From positions 1 through 58,440 of IMG/VR virus record IMGVR_UViG_3300009506_000035: 58,440 nt of DNA; one strand, given 5' to 3'. Positions 48,485-56,009 of this stretch are shown in pieces. The first letter of the stretch is position 1; every line of letters starts with the position of its first letter. Below the pieces are notes generated by a model. It ran no database searches. It was not told the origin of the DNA and worked only from the letters and a program-made list of their open reading frames with translations. The DNA comes from a virus. The position numbers and the translations under genes are program-made.

Positions 48485-50503
48485 TTAGTTACGGCCTTGG
48501 CAGAGGGGTTCGGCTGCGATATCGAGGTCATCTTCGGGGGTGTTGTCGGGCTCGGCTATCTCTGCGAGCAGGCTTGGTTGGTTTGCCTTCATCTCCGCCA
48601 GACCCTTGATGTGAGACTGGCACTGGGCATGCAGCGGGCACAAGTCACACGCAGGTGCTGTTTCACGGCAGATTGCGACCCCGATCAGTCGGAGCGCTGC
48701 GCTGCGGAGAGGGGCGTCCTTGCCATGGCCAACCAAGCGGGCGATGTCGACGCGGCCATCGGTCAGGCGGTTGGTGCGGTGTGACTTGGTTCCGGCAACT
48801 CGGGCTGCAACCCGTACAACGCACTGGTTGGACAGCAGCACATCCCGATCGCAGAGAAGTTGCAGCAATCGCTGTTGTGCGGGTTCAAGCTTCAGCGCGT
48901 CAGCGAGATCGTCCGCATGGGCCCAGACTCGTCGAACAGTGACGAGCGGTGCGAGTTTGTCCAAGGCACGGCGACCTGCGCCTGTTTCTAGGTACGGCGC
49001 GATGGAGTCGAGGTCCCGTTGGGTCAGTCGTTCCTTGCCCTGGACTTCGGCCACGATGTTGTGAAGATTCTGTATAGGCGTTGCATGGCTGAGCAACAAG
49101 GCAACCAGCGCAGCCACAGGATTGGTCATTCGTGGTCCGGGCAGTACATACCAGCGCGATGTTCGTCGTTGCCTCTTGGCCCATTTGGCTAGCGCGTCAT
49201 GGGCATTGCTCCATCGGGTAGACGAAGCCACGCCAGTACCTGGGACGCCAGGTGTCAGCGCGGTCGCGGCGGCTCTTCCTAGCAGTGGCGGAACGGCGTT
49301 GCCGATCTGGCGGAAGGCATCGCTTCGGGTGCCCGCAAAACGGAAGCGGTCAGGGAACGTCTGTATGCGGGCGGCTTCACGCACGGTAAGGGTCCGTGGC
49401 TGTTCAGGGTGGATGTACCAGTAGCCGTCCTTTGCGATATGGGCAGTAATCGATCGACTCAGGCCGTTCCAGTCCAGCTTCTTGTATTTATCGTCGAACG
49501 TGTTGGCTGTGTATCGGCGCAGGTGACGAGGCACGTCGGTGTAGAGCATCTGCGGATGCATCAGCGTGAAGATTTCTCGGTCATCGTCGCGAACCGGGCG
49601 GGTCATATGGTCCCAGACGACCTGCTCACTCATTCCCTTCCGCATGCTCTGCATGAACGGTGACAAAGTGCGCGGCATGTGATACGGAAGCTCGCGGCCG
49701 CCGATGTCGTTGTGCTCGACGTCCAAGGACGGGAGGTCCTTGATGGCATCGGCCAGCGTGGTCGGCTCAGGATGTGGATCGGGCCAGGTGAACGCGTCCG
49801 CATCGCGGCGCCCCAGCAGGATCAGGCGCTTGCGGTGCTGGGGGACTTCGTATTGCCAGGCGTCTACAAGGTTGATCTGAGTGTGGTAGCCACGCCGCTC
49901 CAGTTGGTCAACCATCTCGCGGGCAGCCTGGAAGTCATCGCCGAGGGCCATGTCTGGCACGTTTTCCATCAGGATGGCCCGAGGATTTAGCTTGACCGCG
50001 ATGTCGAGGAATGAACGCCACAGCTCGCGCCGATGGTCATGTTCGGCCCGATGCCCGCTCTCCACGAGGCTACGTATTTTGCTGCGTCCGGCGCGGCTGA
50101 ACGGCTGGCAGGGAGGGCCACCGGCGACTAGGTCAATCTCGGCGGTGGACAGCAGCTTGATGAGTCGGCCCCGTTGGCGCACGTCACTCAGGTCGCAGGA
50201 GAGCGCCAGGCCTGGAAAGTTATGGCGGTGGGTCTCAAGCGATTTGGGATCGTTGTCGACTGACGCTGCCACCGTCCAGCCGGCCTCCTCCAGCCCCAGT
50301 GAGAGTCCGCCGGCGCCGGAGAATAGGTCCACCGCAAGCCGCTGGCCGACGGCCTTGCGCGCTGCGCACCATTCCGCGAAGGTGACCTCGGTGCAGTAAT
50401 CCGGGTGGTCGTCGAGGCGCAGGTCGTCGCTTCGTTGCAGGTTCACGCCGTACTGGACCACGTTGCTTGCCTTTCCGGAGCTGCCCGAGACCTCTTGGAT
50501 CAA
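48485..50503 (-). CDS. Cytosine-5 DNA methyltransferase fused to endonuclease III-like [4Fe-4S] domain
   Basis: The 672-aa product has a complete C5-methyltransferase at residues about 50-415: motif I AVDLFSGAGGLSLGL, IV GGPPCQPFS with catalytic Cys132, VI ENVP, VIII QHRKRLILLG, IX RTLTVREAARIQTFP and X QIGNAVPPLLG. Residues about 455-632 resemble a HhH-GPD glycosylase, with NPVAALVALLLSHAT and the exact iron-sulphur spacing C612-x6-C619-x2-C622-x5-C628. By eye, the endonuclease III catalytic Lys and Asp are replaced (Gln/Arg region near 543 and Asn559). The domain may be a DNA reader or a monofunctional repair partner. No restriction gene is adjacent. It lies beside mobile-element relics. 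Confidence 0.9.
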   Translation of the reverse strand: MIQEVSGSSGKASNVVQYGVNLQRSDDLRLDDHPDYCTEVTFAEWCAARKAVGQRLAVDLFSGAGGLSLGLEEAGWTVAASVDNDPKSLETHRHNFPGLALSCDLSDVRQRGRLIKLLSTAEIDLVAGGPPCQPFSRAGRSKIRSLVESGHRAEHDHRRELWRSFLDIAVKLNPRAILMENVPDMALGDDFQAAREMVDQLERRGYHTQINLVDAWQYEVPQHRKRLILLGRRDADAFTWPDPHPEPTTLADAIKDLPSLDVEHNDIGGRELPYHMPRTLSPFMQSMRKGMSEQVVWDHMTRPVRDDDREIFTLMHPQMLYTDVPRHLRRYTANTFDDKYKKLDWNGLSRSITAHIAKDGYWYIHPEQPRTLTVREAARIQTFPDRFRFAGTRSDAFRQIGNAVPPLLGRAAATALTPGVPGTGVASSTRWSNAHDALAKWAKRQRRTSRWYVLPGPRMTNPVAALVALLLSHATPIQNLHNIVAEVQGKERLTQRDLDSIAPYLETGAGRRALDKLAPLVTVRRVWAHADDLADALKLEPAQQRLLQLLCDRDVLLSNQCVVRVAARVAGTKSHRTNRLTDGRVDIARLVGHGKDAPLRSAALRLIGVAICRETAPACDLCPLHAQCQSHIKGLAEMKANQPSLLAEIAEPDNTPEDDLDIAAEPLCQGRN

Positions 50504-50586
50504 CGAACCGACCGAACAGCCAGAGGAGGATGCTCAGTAAATTCCGCGATCCGGTGCCTCAAACAGGTTGACACGTTCCGCACCCC

Positions 50587-50991
50587 TCAAACGATCTGGA
50601 TGGCGCCCACCTGCATCACTGGCACCTCAGGACTGTCCGTGATCTTAACCCATACAGCGTAGGTGCCGCGATCAAGCGTGACGGTGCCGCCAGGCCCGAC
50701 GAGACACTGCGCAAGGTATCTGCCGGTGCCTACGTCAGTGGTCCATGATCCGGTCTGCCAATCACCGCCCACTGGGTCGGTGCCGACGACAGGAAAGGCG
50801 AACTGTACGACGTCGCTGGTGGGATCGTAGATGACCCCGGCCGCCTTGGCTGTAACGTCGACTTGCACATAAGCCAGCGAGAGCGAGGATTGGATCAATG
50901 CCCCTCCGGGTGCTGTCATACCATCGCTGTTGACTGTCTCCCCAAAAACCCATTTCGGGTTAAGCGTACCTACCGTAAACTCGACGATCAC
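50587..50991 (-). CDS. Hypothetical phage protein, beta-rich
   Basis: The 134-aa product contains LAYVQVDVTAKAAGVIYDPT, VQFAFPVVGTDPVGGDWQTG and TVTLDRGTYAVWVKITDSPE, an all-beta pattern like an Ig or C2-like fold often seen in virion-associated proteins. It is the last of three coupled minus-strand genes (50.6-51.6 kb) that look like displaced structural genes. They may once have belonged to the head cluster upstream of terS. Confidence 0.68.
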   Translation of the reverse strand: MIVEFTVGTLNPKWVFGETVNSDGMTAPGGALIQSSLSLAYVQVDVTAKAAGVIYDPTSDVVQFAFPVVGTDPVGGDWQTGSWTTDVGTGRYLAQCLVGPGGTVTLDRGTYAVWVKITDSPEVPVMQVGAIQIV

Positions 50992-51353
50992 GGTAGATGT
51001 CCGCCAGCGCGTAATGATGCCACTAACTCAGCCGGGTCAATGCTCTCCAGAAATGCAACCGTAGCCGCCTGCTTCTGCGCGGTGAGTCTATCTGCACGCT
51101 GTTGTACAGTCAGCCCGTCATGATCCCCTGGTCTGCACAGCCACTGGATAGGATCCCCACCGACGGCGACTGCCATATGTGGCTGGGCCGGACCATCCGC
51201 AGCGTCAGGATGGGCCGCACGTGCACAGGCCAGGGGCCCATGGCATCCCTCGTCGCACACCTTTCCACACGCACGCGCACCACTCGCCACATTGGCCTGC
51301 TCCGCCTGGATCTGGGCAAGTAGTTCATCGCGCCGTGTGGAGGGTGCAGTCAT
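50988..51353 (-). CDS. Hypothetical protein
   Basis: The ATG at 51353 was chosen by protein-likeness; it overlaps the upstream gene by 29 bp. The 121-aa product is helical (PSTRRDELLAQIQAEQANVA), with a Cys-rich centre (GARACGKVCDEGCHGPLACA) that could bind metal. A C-terminal helix (LTVQQRADRLTAQKQAATVA) follows. The stop overlaps the next gene as ATGA. The function is unknown. Confidence 0.6.
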   Translation of the reverse strand: MTAPSTRRDELLAQIQAEQANVASGARACGKVCDEGCHGPLACARAAHPDAADGPAQPHMAVAVGGDPIQWLCRPGDHDGLTVQQRADRLTAQKQAATVAFLESIDPAELVASLRAGGHLP

Positions 51354-51645
51354 TGCCCAACCCTTCCGTCTTGTCCGTCCTGTAGGGATCTTGTACTCGG
51401 AGAGTCGCTGTGCGCTGGTCGTCGACCAGCGCGCAAATGAGCACTCCGGCATCGGCAAGGTCGATCGACTCGTAAACCACATGCCCGCCGACCACTATGC
51501 GGTTTTGCGGCGTCACCGCATAGTGCGGGTTGGCGGCCACAGTCCAGAGGCTGATGCGTGTTGCCGGGGGTGCCTCGATGACTCTGCCTGCAGAGTCGAT
51601 GTAGATGTCGCCGAATGCGACACCGGCAGAGTTGAGTGTTGGCAT
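51325..51645 (-). CDS. Hypothetical phage protein
   Basis: The 106-aa product is beta-rich: GVAFGDIYIDSAGRVIEAPP, TRISLWTVAANPHYAVTPQN, RIVVGGHVVYESIDLADAGV. It is the first gene of the three-gene minus-strand group. No family is recognised. The group looks virion-related because of composition. Confidence 0.6.
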   Translation of the reverse strand: MPTLNSAGVAFGDIYIDSAGRVIEAPPATRISLWTVAANPHYAVTPQNRIVVGGHVVYESIDLADAGVLICALVDDQRTATLRVQDPYRTDKTEGLGNDCTLHTAR

Positions 51646-51693
51646 GGTGTGGTGGGCATAGTGGTGCTGTTGGCAGTTGATGTTACACCTTTG

Positions 51694-51930
51694 TCAGGTG
51701 TGATCAACCGGGGTGCTGGCGTGTTTTTCGAGCTCACGCAAATCGAACAGGACGCGAATGCGTCCGGTCGGGTCGACGATGGGGTGTCTGGTGACGTGGC
51801 CCCGGTTGGCCCACTGGCGGATCTTGCCTGCCCACCGCCGGATTTCATCGGGGGTGGGGTCCGGGCGGGCATGGATTCGCGCGAGGTGCCCGGCGGCGGC
51901 TTGCGCATCTACTAGGACGGGCTTGATCAC
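51694..51930 (-). CDS. Small HTH protein, excisionase/MerR-like
   Basis: The GTG at 51930 was chosen because longer starts would run through the divergent plus-strand gene. The 78-aa product has VDAQAAAGHLARIHARPDPT, then EIRRWAGKIRQWANRGHVTR and DPTGRIRVLFDLRELEKHA. This is a winged-helix layout of the MerR/excisionase type, with the typical final strand and helix. It is divergent from the 51982 gene across a 51-bp gap that holds the 22-bp operator, so it may be the factor that binds this site or be controlled by it. Confidence 0.7.
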   Translation of the reverse strand: MIKPVLVDAQAAAGHLARIHARPDPTPDEIRRWAGKIRQWANRGHVTRHPIVDPTGRIRVLFDLRELEKHASTPVDHT

Positions 51931-51953
51931 GTGTCCAGGATACAAAGACGCAC

Positions 51954-51975
51954 GTAACACGCGGCGTGGTACGCT
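51954..51975. promoter_or_regulatory. 22-bp operator/promoter element, copy A
   Basis: The sequence GTAACACG-CGG-CGTGGTAC is followed by GCT, so TACGCT (51970-51975) can serve as a -10 box. The ATG of the next gene follows after exactly 6 bp. The inverted repeat overlaps the -10 box, which is typical of a repressor site. It lies between divergent genes. Confidence 0.72.
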
Positions 51976-51981
51976 AGGGGT

Positions 51982-52176
51982 ATGGAATTCGCGGAATTCA
52001 TGACAGAAATGATCAAACAGGGTCTTGGGCAATGCCCCACATGCCGGCGTTGGCGACAGGTACGCAAGACCGGCGTGATACGGCAACACCGCCCACCTCG
52101 CGACTCGCGCCCATCGGTCTACATGCCAACCTGTGCCGGATCCGGACAACAGCCTTACCACGAGACAAACGCATGA
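51982..52176 (+). CDS. Small zinc-motif protein
   Basis: The start lies 6 bp after the shared operator, without a ribosome site, so the mRNA is probably leaderless. The 64-aa product has CPTCRRWRQVRKTGVIRQHR and later a Cys in PTCAGSGQQP, a C-x2-C ... C layout with a conserved-looking GSGQ. I recall this from small actinophage and actinobacterial proteins. It is coupled to the kinase gene by ATGA. Confidence 0.7.
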   Translation: MEFAEFMTEMIKQGLGQCPTCRRWRQVRKTGVIRQHRPPRDSRPSVYMPTCAGSGQQPYHETNA

Positions 52177-52616
52177 CCACCCTCATCGTCTACCGCGGCC
52201 TGCCGGCAAGCGGCAAAACCACCGCAGCCAAATTGTGGGTAGCCGCCGACCCAGCCAACCGCGCCAGAGTCAACCGTGACGACCTGCGCGCAATGTTCCA
52301 CGATTCAACCTGGCTTGGCCGCGTCACCGAGCAACACGTCGTTGCCGCCCGTGACGCGTTGATCACGCTACTGCTCGCACGTGGTGTGGACGTAGCCAAC
52401 GATGACACCAACCTGCCCTCGCACACCGTACAGAGTCTTCAGCAACTCGCGGCCACAGCTGGCGCTATGATCGAAATAGTGGATCTCACCAACGTGCCAG
52501 TCGAACTGTGTGTCATGCGCGACATCCACCGCGCGCGCACTGTCGGCTCGAGGGTGATCTGGGACTTCTGGGATAAACACCTGCGCAACGAGCCCTCGCC
52601 GCTGCCTATCCCCTGA
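52173..52616 (+). CDS. Polynucleotide kinase-like protein (T4 Pnkp kinase domain)
   Basis: The ATG at 52173 overlaps the preceding stop. The 147-aa product has P-loop GLPASGKTT (residues 9-17), VNRDDLRAMFHDSTW, DDTNLPSHTVQSL and ELCVMRDIHRARTVGSRVIW, which correspond to the 5'-kinase domain of T4 polynucleotide kinase. The 3'-phosphatase domain is absent. It would phosphorylate 5' ends of RNA or DNA, for repair of nicked nucleic acid or of tRNA cut by host defences. Confidence 0.85.
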   Translation: MTTLIVYRGLPASGKTTAAKLWVAADPANRARVNRDDLRAMFHDSTWLGRVTEQHVVAARDALITLLLARGVDVANDDTNLPSHTVQSLQQLAATAGAMIEIVDLTNVPVELCVMRDIHRARTVGSRVIWDFWDKHLRNEPSPLPIP

Positions 52617-52620
52617 GCAT

Positions 52621-52654
52621 GTGGGGGGTTGGTGTCGCCACACCAACCCCCCAC
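52621..52654. terminator. Strong hairpin after the kinase gene
   Basis: A perfect 15-bp stem (GTGGGGGGTTGGTGT / ACACCAACCCCCCAC) with loop CGCC starts 4 bp after the kinase stop. No T-run follows. It probably terminates or protects the plus-strand transcript. The 79 bp up to the convergent lipoprotein gene hold nothing else I can identify. Confidence 0.78.
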
Positions 52655-52733
52655 GCCCATGTCACCGGCGTCACCCTGGATGACACCAACCGCATCCCCT
52701 GGAGATGCGTGTGACTCTCACGGTACCAGCCCC

Positions 52734-53198
52734 TCAAAGCTCCTCAACCGCTAGGCGCACCTGTGTCGTGATCGTCTGCGGTACGCGCCCAGCAACACGC
52801 ACCAAGATTCGCCCATGGAGGTAGTCACTCTCGGTGCCAAGAATCGGATCGGCAACCAGCAGCGCCATGATGTAGTCCCGTCGCGCTGCGGCATCGGTCG
52901 CGCTGTCGAACACCTCGACAACACCACCGCGGTCGACGTGGCCCGGCGGTGCTGATGTATCGCCGCTAGGCAAGTCAAAGCTGACGCGTGACGTGTATTG
53001 GCTCGGCCGGCCAAGGAGATGGTTAGGGTCGGTGCTGCTGGTCTGCACGAATGTGTTTGTCGCTGGTATGCCAGCATCAACGAGTTTGGCGAGGACAGCT
53101 CTGGCATCCAGGTGCGGGTCTGTGTGGGAAGAGCATGCGGACCCGATGAGCATGAATGTGATGAGCATGAACGCGATGAGTGTGCGGCTTGTGAACAC
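52734..53198 (-). CDS. Putative lipoprotein
   Basis: The 154-aa product has a signal segment (LIAFMLITFMLIGSAC) with a lipobox-like GSAC at about residues 19-22, then a small alpha/beta domain (LDARAVLAKLVDAGIPATNT, HVDRGGVVEVFDSATDAAAR). It is probably exported and lipid-anchored. It lies 14 bp after a small gene in the same operon. The function is unknown. Confidence 0.72.
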   Translation of the reverse strand: MFTSRTLIAFMLITFMLIGSACSSHTDPHLDARAVLAKLVDAGIPATNTFVQTSSTDPNHLLGRPSQYTSRVSFDLPSGDTSAPPGHVDRGGVVEVFDSATDAAARRDYIMALLVADPILGTESDYLHGRILVRVAGRVPQTITTQVRLAVEEL

Positions 53199-53211
53199 GT
53201 CGGGATCTTAC

Positions 53212-53364
53212 CTAGGTGGTGCTGTCGGTGTGCTTTAGGAGGGGTCGATGGCATCGGTAGGCGAGTTCGCGCAGGGCTTTTGCCGTCACGGGGTGAGTTT
53301 CGAAAAACCGCAGATCAGGATCCGGGGAAATATTGCCAGGATGATCGGCTATGGCGTTCAACAT
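53212..53364 (-). CDS. Small hypothetical protein (50 aa)
   Basis: This short frame starts with ATG at 53364 after AGGAAGAAG and ends with TAG. The product (LNAIADHPGNISPDPDLRFF, ETHPVTAKALRELAYRCHRP) is helical, basic and natural in composition. It is transcribed with the lipoprotein gene that begins 13 bp downstream. No family is recognised. Confidence 0.55.
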   Translation of the reverse strand: MLNAIADHPGNISPDPDLRFFETHPVTAKALRELAYRCHRPLLKHTDSTT

Positions 53365-53456
53365 AGTCACTTCTTCCTAGTAGCCCGCCCCGGGGTGACT
53401 CGGTGCGGTTGGTCGAAGCCCGGGGCGGGGGCTGGGGATTTGTGGCGTTGCGCCAG

Positions 53457-53498
53457 CTACTTCTTCGGCGGTGGCGGTGTTGGCGGCTTCCCAGGCAT
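53457..53498 (-). CDS. Micro-ORF with strong ribosome site (13 aa)
   Basis: GGAGGAAAC precedes the ATG, the best Shine-Dalgarno in the neighbourhood, and the frame encodes only MPGKPPTPPPPKK. A proline-rich micro-ORF can stall ribosomes, so it may be a leader peptide for the downstream operon. Upstream, GTCTAC occurs twice in about 14 bp (53521-53550) and may be an operator. Confidence 0.35.
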   Translation of the reverse strand: MPGKPPTPPPPKK

Positions 53499-53558
53499 CG
53501 TTTCCTCCAAATGTCTCCACTTGTCTACCGACGTCAGTCTACAGACATGCACGTCCGT

Positions 53559-54338
53559 TTATGCCCACGCCTGTCGGTCCGCCGACGTCCCCCACACGTC
53601 ACGCATGCGCTGCGCCAGCCACAGCAGGCCGCTCTCATCGGTTACTGTGCCGCACTCGGGACAACGGACCTCGCCTACGCCATAGCGGACGAGGCGTGCC
53701 CCGCAAGGGACGCTGTCGTCTGCGGTCTCCGGACATCGACCGAGATAGGTGGAACGGTTGCCGAGTGTGGCGCGAAGCGTTGCGGCCAGCCTCGCTAGGC
53801 CGGCCACGAAGTAGCTCATGTCCTGGTAGATGGTCCACGCGTAGTCAAGCCAGTCTCTGAGGTATGTCGCGTCAACTGCTACGCGGTGGGGGATGCGGTA
53901 GTGGCCGAATCGGGCGATCCAGCGTGCTGTGACAGGGTCGTCTGCGGGGAGGCTGCTGGTTGTTGGCTGGTGGCCGTCGGTGGTGAGGCTGGGCTGGTGG
54001 TGGTTGTTGCGGCGGCGCCAGACCGCGGCCCACGAAATGATCCATATTGGAATGGACGCGTCGTAGGTGGGTGGTGTGGGGTGAGTGATGACGCGGATGA
54101 TCGCGACAGGTGTGGTGGCGGTGAGGGAAAGCGCGTGGATGGATAGGGGCGGGCGAGATGTGAAGGTGCCGCCGCTGACGTATTCGCTGATGCCCGTAGG
54201 TGGGTTGAGTGGTGCTTGGGCTATGTCGGCGAGTTGGGTGGTGAGGCTGGCGAGCCGCGTAGCCGTTTTTGTGCGGCATGCGTGGCATATGCCGTCGCTG
54301 TCTGTTTGCCGGTGCTGGCAGGTTGGGCATCGTGCCAT
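53559..54338 (-). CDS. Protein with two zinc ribbons
   Basis: The 259-aa product begins with one ribbon (CPTCQHRQTDSDGICHACRT) and ends with another (GRCPETADDSVPCG ... VRCPECGTVTDESG). The middle has a helical stretch and YLRDWLDYAWTIYQDMSYF, a pattern I recall from actinomycete prophage proteins with no assigned function. Zinc ribbons suggest nucleic-acid or protein binding. It lies downstream of the tiny membrane protein gene at 54369-54506. Confidence 0.7.
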   Translation of the reverse strand: MARCPTCQHRQTDSDGICHACRTKTATRLASLTTQLADIAQAPLNPPTGISEYVSGGTFTSRPPLSIHALSLTATTPVAIIRVITHPTPPTYDASIPIWIISWAAVWRRRNNHHQPSLTTDGHQPTTSSLPADDPVTARWIARFGHYRIPHRVAVDATYLRDWLDYAWTIYQDMSYFVAGLARLAATLRATLGNRSTYLGRCPETADDSVPCGARLVRYGVGEVRCPECGTVTDESGLLWLAQRMRDVWGTSADRQAWA

Positions 54339-54368
54339 GGGCGAGTCCCTGCGGCTGGTTTTGGACGT

Positions 54369-54506
54369 TTACCTGATCATAACTGTGTAAATGCCGATGG
54401 CGACGGCGAGTACTCCGATGGCGATGATGCCTAGGCCGCCTAGGACGCCTCCGATCACTTCGCTGACTGTTGTGCCGGTTTGTCTACGTTTGGTGTGTCG
54501 TGGCAT
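54369..54506 (-). CDS. Tiny single-span membrane protein (45 aa)
   Basis: AGGAGG stands 6 bp before the ATG. The product starts PRHTKRRQTG (basic) and has one membrane segment (GVLGGLGIIAIGVLAVAIGI). It is divergent from the 54554 gene across 47 bp that contain operator copy B. Such tiny phage membrane proteins may act in exclusion or lysis timing; there is no direct evidence here. Confidence 0.62.
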   Translation of the reverse strand: MPRHTKRRQTGTTVSEVIGGVLGGLGIIAIGVLAVAIGIYTVMIR

Positions 54507-54525
54507 GGTATTCCTCCTTGCTCTT

Positions 54526-54547
54526 GTGACACATCGCGTGTTACGCT
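54526..54547. promoter_or_regulatory. 22-bp operator/promoter element, copy B
   Basis: GTGACACA-TCG-CGTGTTAC followed by GCT places TACGCT (54542-54547) 6 bp before the ATG at 54554, the same geometry as copies A and C. It is shared by divergent genes. Confidence 0.72.
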
Positions 54548-54553
54548 GTTGTC

Positions 54554-54808
54554 ATGGCCAACCACCACGTGCTTCCCGTCGACGGCGCCATCACCTGGAC
54601 ATCCCCCGATGGTCGCACCCACATCGAAGTTCGCCGCATCCGCGAGTCCGTGTGGCGCGTCAACGTGCTACACGGCACGGTTGCCCGAATCCTCGACGAG
54701 GAGCTTAGCGGCTCATGGGACAGCGAGCAGGTCGCGCGTAGCGCCGCACGACTCTACGCGACCCTGGCCCGCGACGAATGCCGCGCCGCCAGGGGCGTGG
54801 ACGCGTGA
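54554..54808 (+). CDS. Small hypothetical protein
   Basis: The start follows operator copy B by 6 bp with no ribosome site. The 84-aa product has VDGAITWTSPDGRTHIEVRR, WRVNVLHGTVARILDEELSG and a C-terminal helix. It may be a small beta-sheet protein. It overlaps the methyltransferase relic as GTGA, so the two are co-translated. Confidence 0.62.
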   Translation: MANHHVLPVDGAITWTSPDGRTHIEVRRIRESVWRVNVLHGTVARILDEELSGSWDSEQVARSAARLYATLARDECRAARGVDA

Positions 54809-55053
54809 ACGTCCTATCGTTGTTTGCTGGCATCGGCGGGCTTGACCTCGGCCTGCAGCGGGCCGGGATGACCGTGAGGCTGGACGGATCTGGAGGACCG
54901 TGGGTAGCCGAGTGGCCAGACACGCCGCGGACATCCGCCAATACTCCGGACCGCGCAGATCGGTTGCGCGGACTCGGGAACGCTGTCGTGCCGCAGGTTG
55001 CCGAACACATCGGAAAGCTGATCATGAAAATGAAAGGGGACGGTCATGCTTGA
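54805..55053 (+). CDS. Miniature cytosine-5 methyltransferase relic (motifs I and X only)
   Basis: The 82-aa frame starts with GTG at 54805 and contains motif I (VLSLFAGIGGLDLGLQRAGM) and, after only about 35 residues, motif X-like RLRGLGNAVVPQVAEHIGKL. Motifs IV (PCQ), VI (ENV) and VIII, which hold the catalytic residues, are missing. This is an in-frame deletion of roughly 200 or more residues from a normal enzyme. It cannot methylate. It is still in a translated operon, so it might be a SAM-binding fold fragment or simply decaying. Confidence 0.75.
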   Translation: MNVLSLFAGIGGLDLGLQRAGMTVRLDGSGGPWVAEWPDTPRTSANTPDRADRLRGLGNAVVPQVAEHIGKLIMKMKGDGHA

Positions 55054-55315
55054 ATGGGCAGCCAACTGGTACGCAACCCGGAAGCACCTGACAGAGAATT
55101 TGGGGTCACAGCCAGCGCCAACCAGCGGGGGTCGCGCTGGTGAGTCACTCTGCCGCTCCGCTGGCATGCACGTAGGCGTGTGTGACCAAGAGGCGATCAC
55201 CGTGCTTGAAGAACTGTGGGGATCATCGCGGAAACGGCACGTTGTGACGGAACTGCAGCCGTGCCAATTGTGCCTCCGCGCCGCACGAAAAGCTGGGCTG
55301 ACTATTCCTAAATAG
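55046..55315 (+). CDS. Small hypothetical protein with Cys motif
   Basis: The ATG overlaps the preceding gene by 8 bp. The 89-aa product contains GESLCRSAGMHVGVCDQEAI and a C-terminal pair LQPCQLCLRAARKAG, giving four Cys that may bind zinc. It is the last gene of the plus-strand operon that begins at 54554. The function is unknown. Confidence 0.6.
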   Translation: MLEWAANWYATRKHLTENLGSQPAPTSGGRAGESLCRSAGMHVGVCDQEAITVLEELWGSSRKRHVVTELQPCQLCLRAARKAGLTIPK

Positions 55316-55331
55316 GAGGCAACGGCCCAGT

Positions 55332-55370
55332 TGCGGGGGTTACCACAGATGTGGTAACCCCCGCATTTTT
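55332..55370. terminator. Bidirectional Rho-independent terminator
   Basis: A perfect 15-bp stem (TGCGGGGGTTACCAC / GTGGTAACCCCCGCA), loop AGAT, is followed by TTTTT on the plus strand. It lies between the convergent genes ending at 55315 and 55374. The minus direction has no T-run, but the stem may still act. Confidence 0.9.
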
Positions 55371-55373
55371 GGC

Positions 55374-55982
55374 TCAGGCAAGCAATTCCCGCATCGCGTT
55401 GGTGTAGGCGGTCAGGCCGGCTGGGGTGTCCTGGTCGTGGTCGGTCTCTGTGCACCACTCCTTGATGTGCGGATCGGATCCGATGGGCCGCAATAACACC
55501 AGCCGGTCCTCGTAGTCACGCACTCTGGCGTTTACATCGTGCAGGAGCGCGGCAAACTGCCGGTCAGCGTCGGTGTTCTCGGCAAGCGCAGTCTCCAGCG
55601 CGGCGATCTGTTCCAGGATACTTCTGGCAAGCTCACTGGTGGCCCGGTTTTCGCGGCCGGCGGTGAGTGTCTCCTCGATGGATGCCTGTTTTGGTTGGGA
55701 TGCCCAGCGGCCTCGCGCGTCGCGGCGGGGTGGGGGTGTCTGCGCTTCCGCATCCCCTGATTCTGGCGTGTTAGTCATTGACCACGGCCAGTAGTCCGGT
55801 TCTGCCCGCATTTTGGCGGCAACATCTTTGGCGGCGCTGTGGTGGTCTAGCACTTCTGCGCGGCTGAGTGTGGCTTCAACATCCTCAATGCGGAAGCCTT
55901 GGGTTTCCGCGATCGCTTCGGGGGTGTTTCTGCGTCCGTGGGCCGCGATGACGTTGATGATGTTTTCGCGGTTTGGGTCCAT
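55374..55982 (-). CDS. Hypothetical protein with N-terminal HTH-like region
   Basis: The 202-aa product starts DPNRENIINVIAAHGRRNTP and EAIAETQGFRIEDVEATLSR, a helix set that could bind DNA. A flexible linker with RRDARGRWASQP follows, then a coiled coil (SELARSILEQIAALETALAE) and a C-terminal helical part. The GRW linker resembles those in the head proteins. The gene is divergent from the 56038 gene across the region with operator copy C. Confidence 0.62.
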   Translation of the reverse strand: MDPNRENIINVIAAHGRRNTPEAIAETQGFRIEDVEATLSRAEVLDHHSAAKDVAAKMRAEPDYWPWSMTNTPESGDAEAQTPPPRRDARGRWASQPKQASIEETLTAGRENRATSELARSILEQIAALETALAENTDADRQFAALLHDVNARVRDYEDRLVLLRPIGSDPHIKEWCTETDHDQDTPAGLTAYTNAMRELLA

Positions 55983-56009
55983 TGCTTTCTTGGTTTCCTC
56001 TCTTTTGCC

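Noticed and set aside
53248-53798. Plus-strand frames of 130-145 codons near 53.2-53.8 kb
   Set aside because: They lie opposite a small gene with a ribosome site and the two-zinc-ribbon gene, and have an irregular Cys/Arg/Ser-rich composition.
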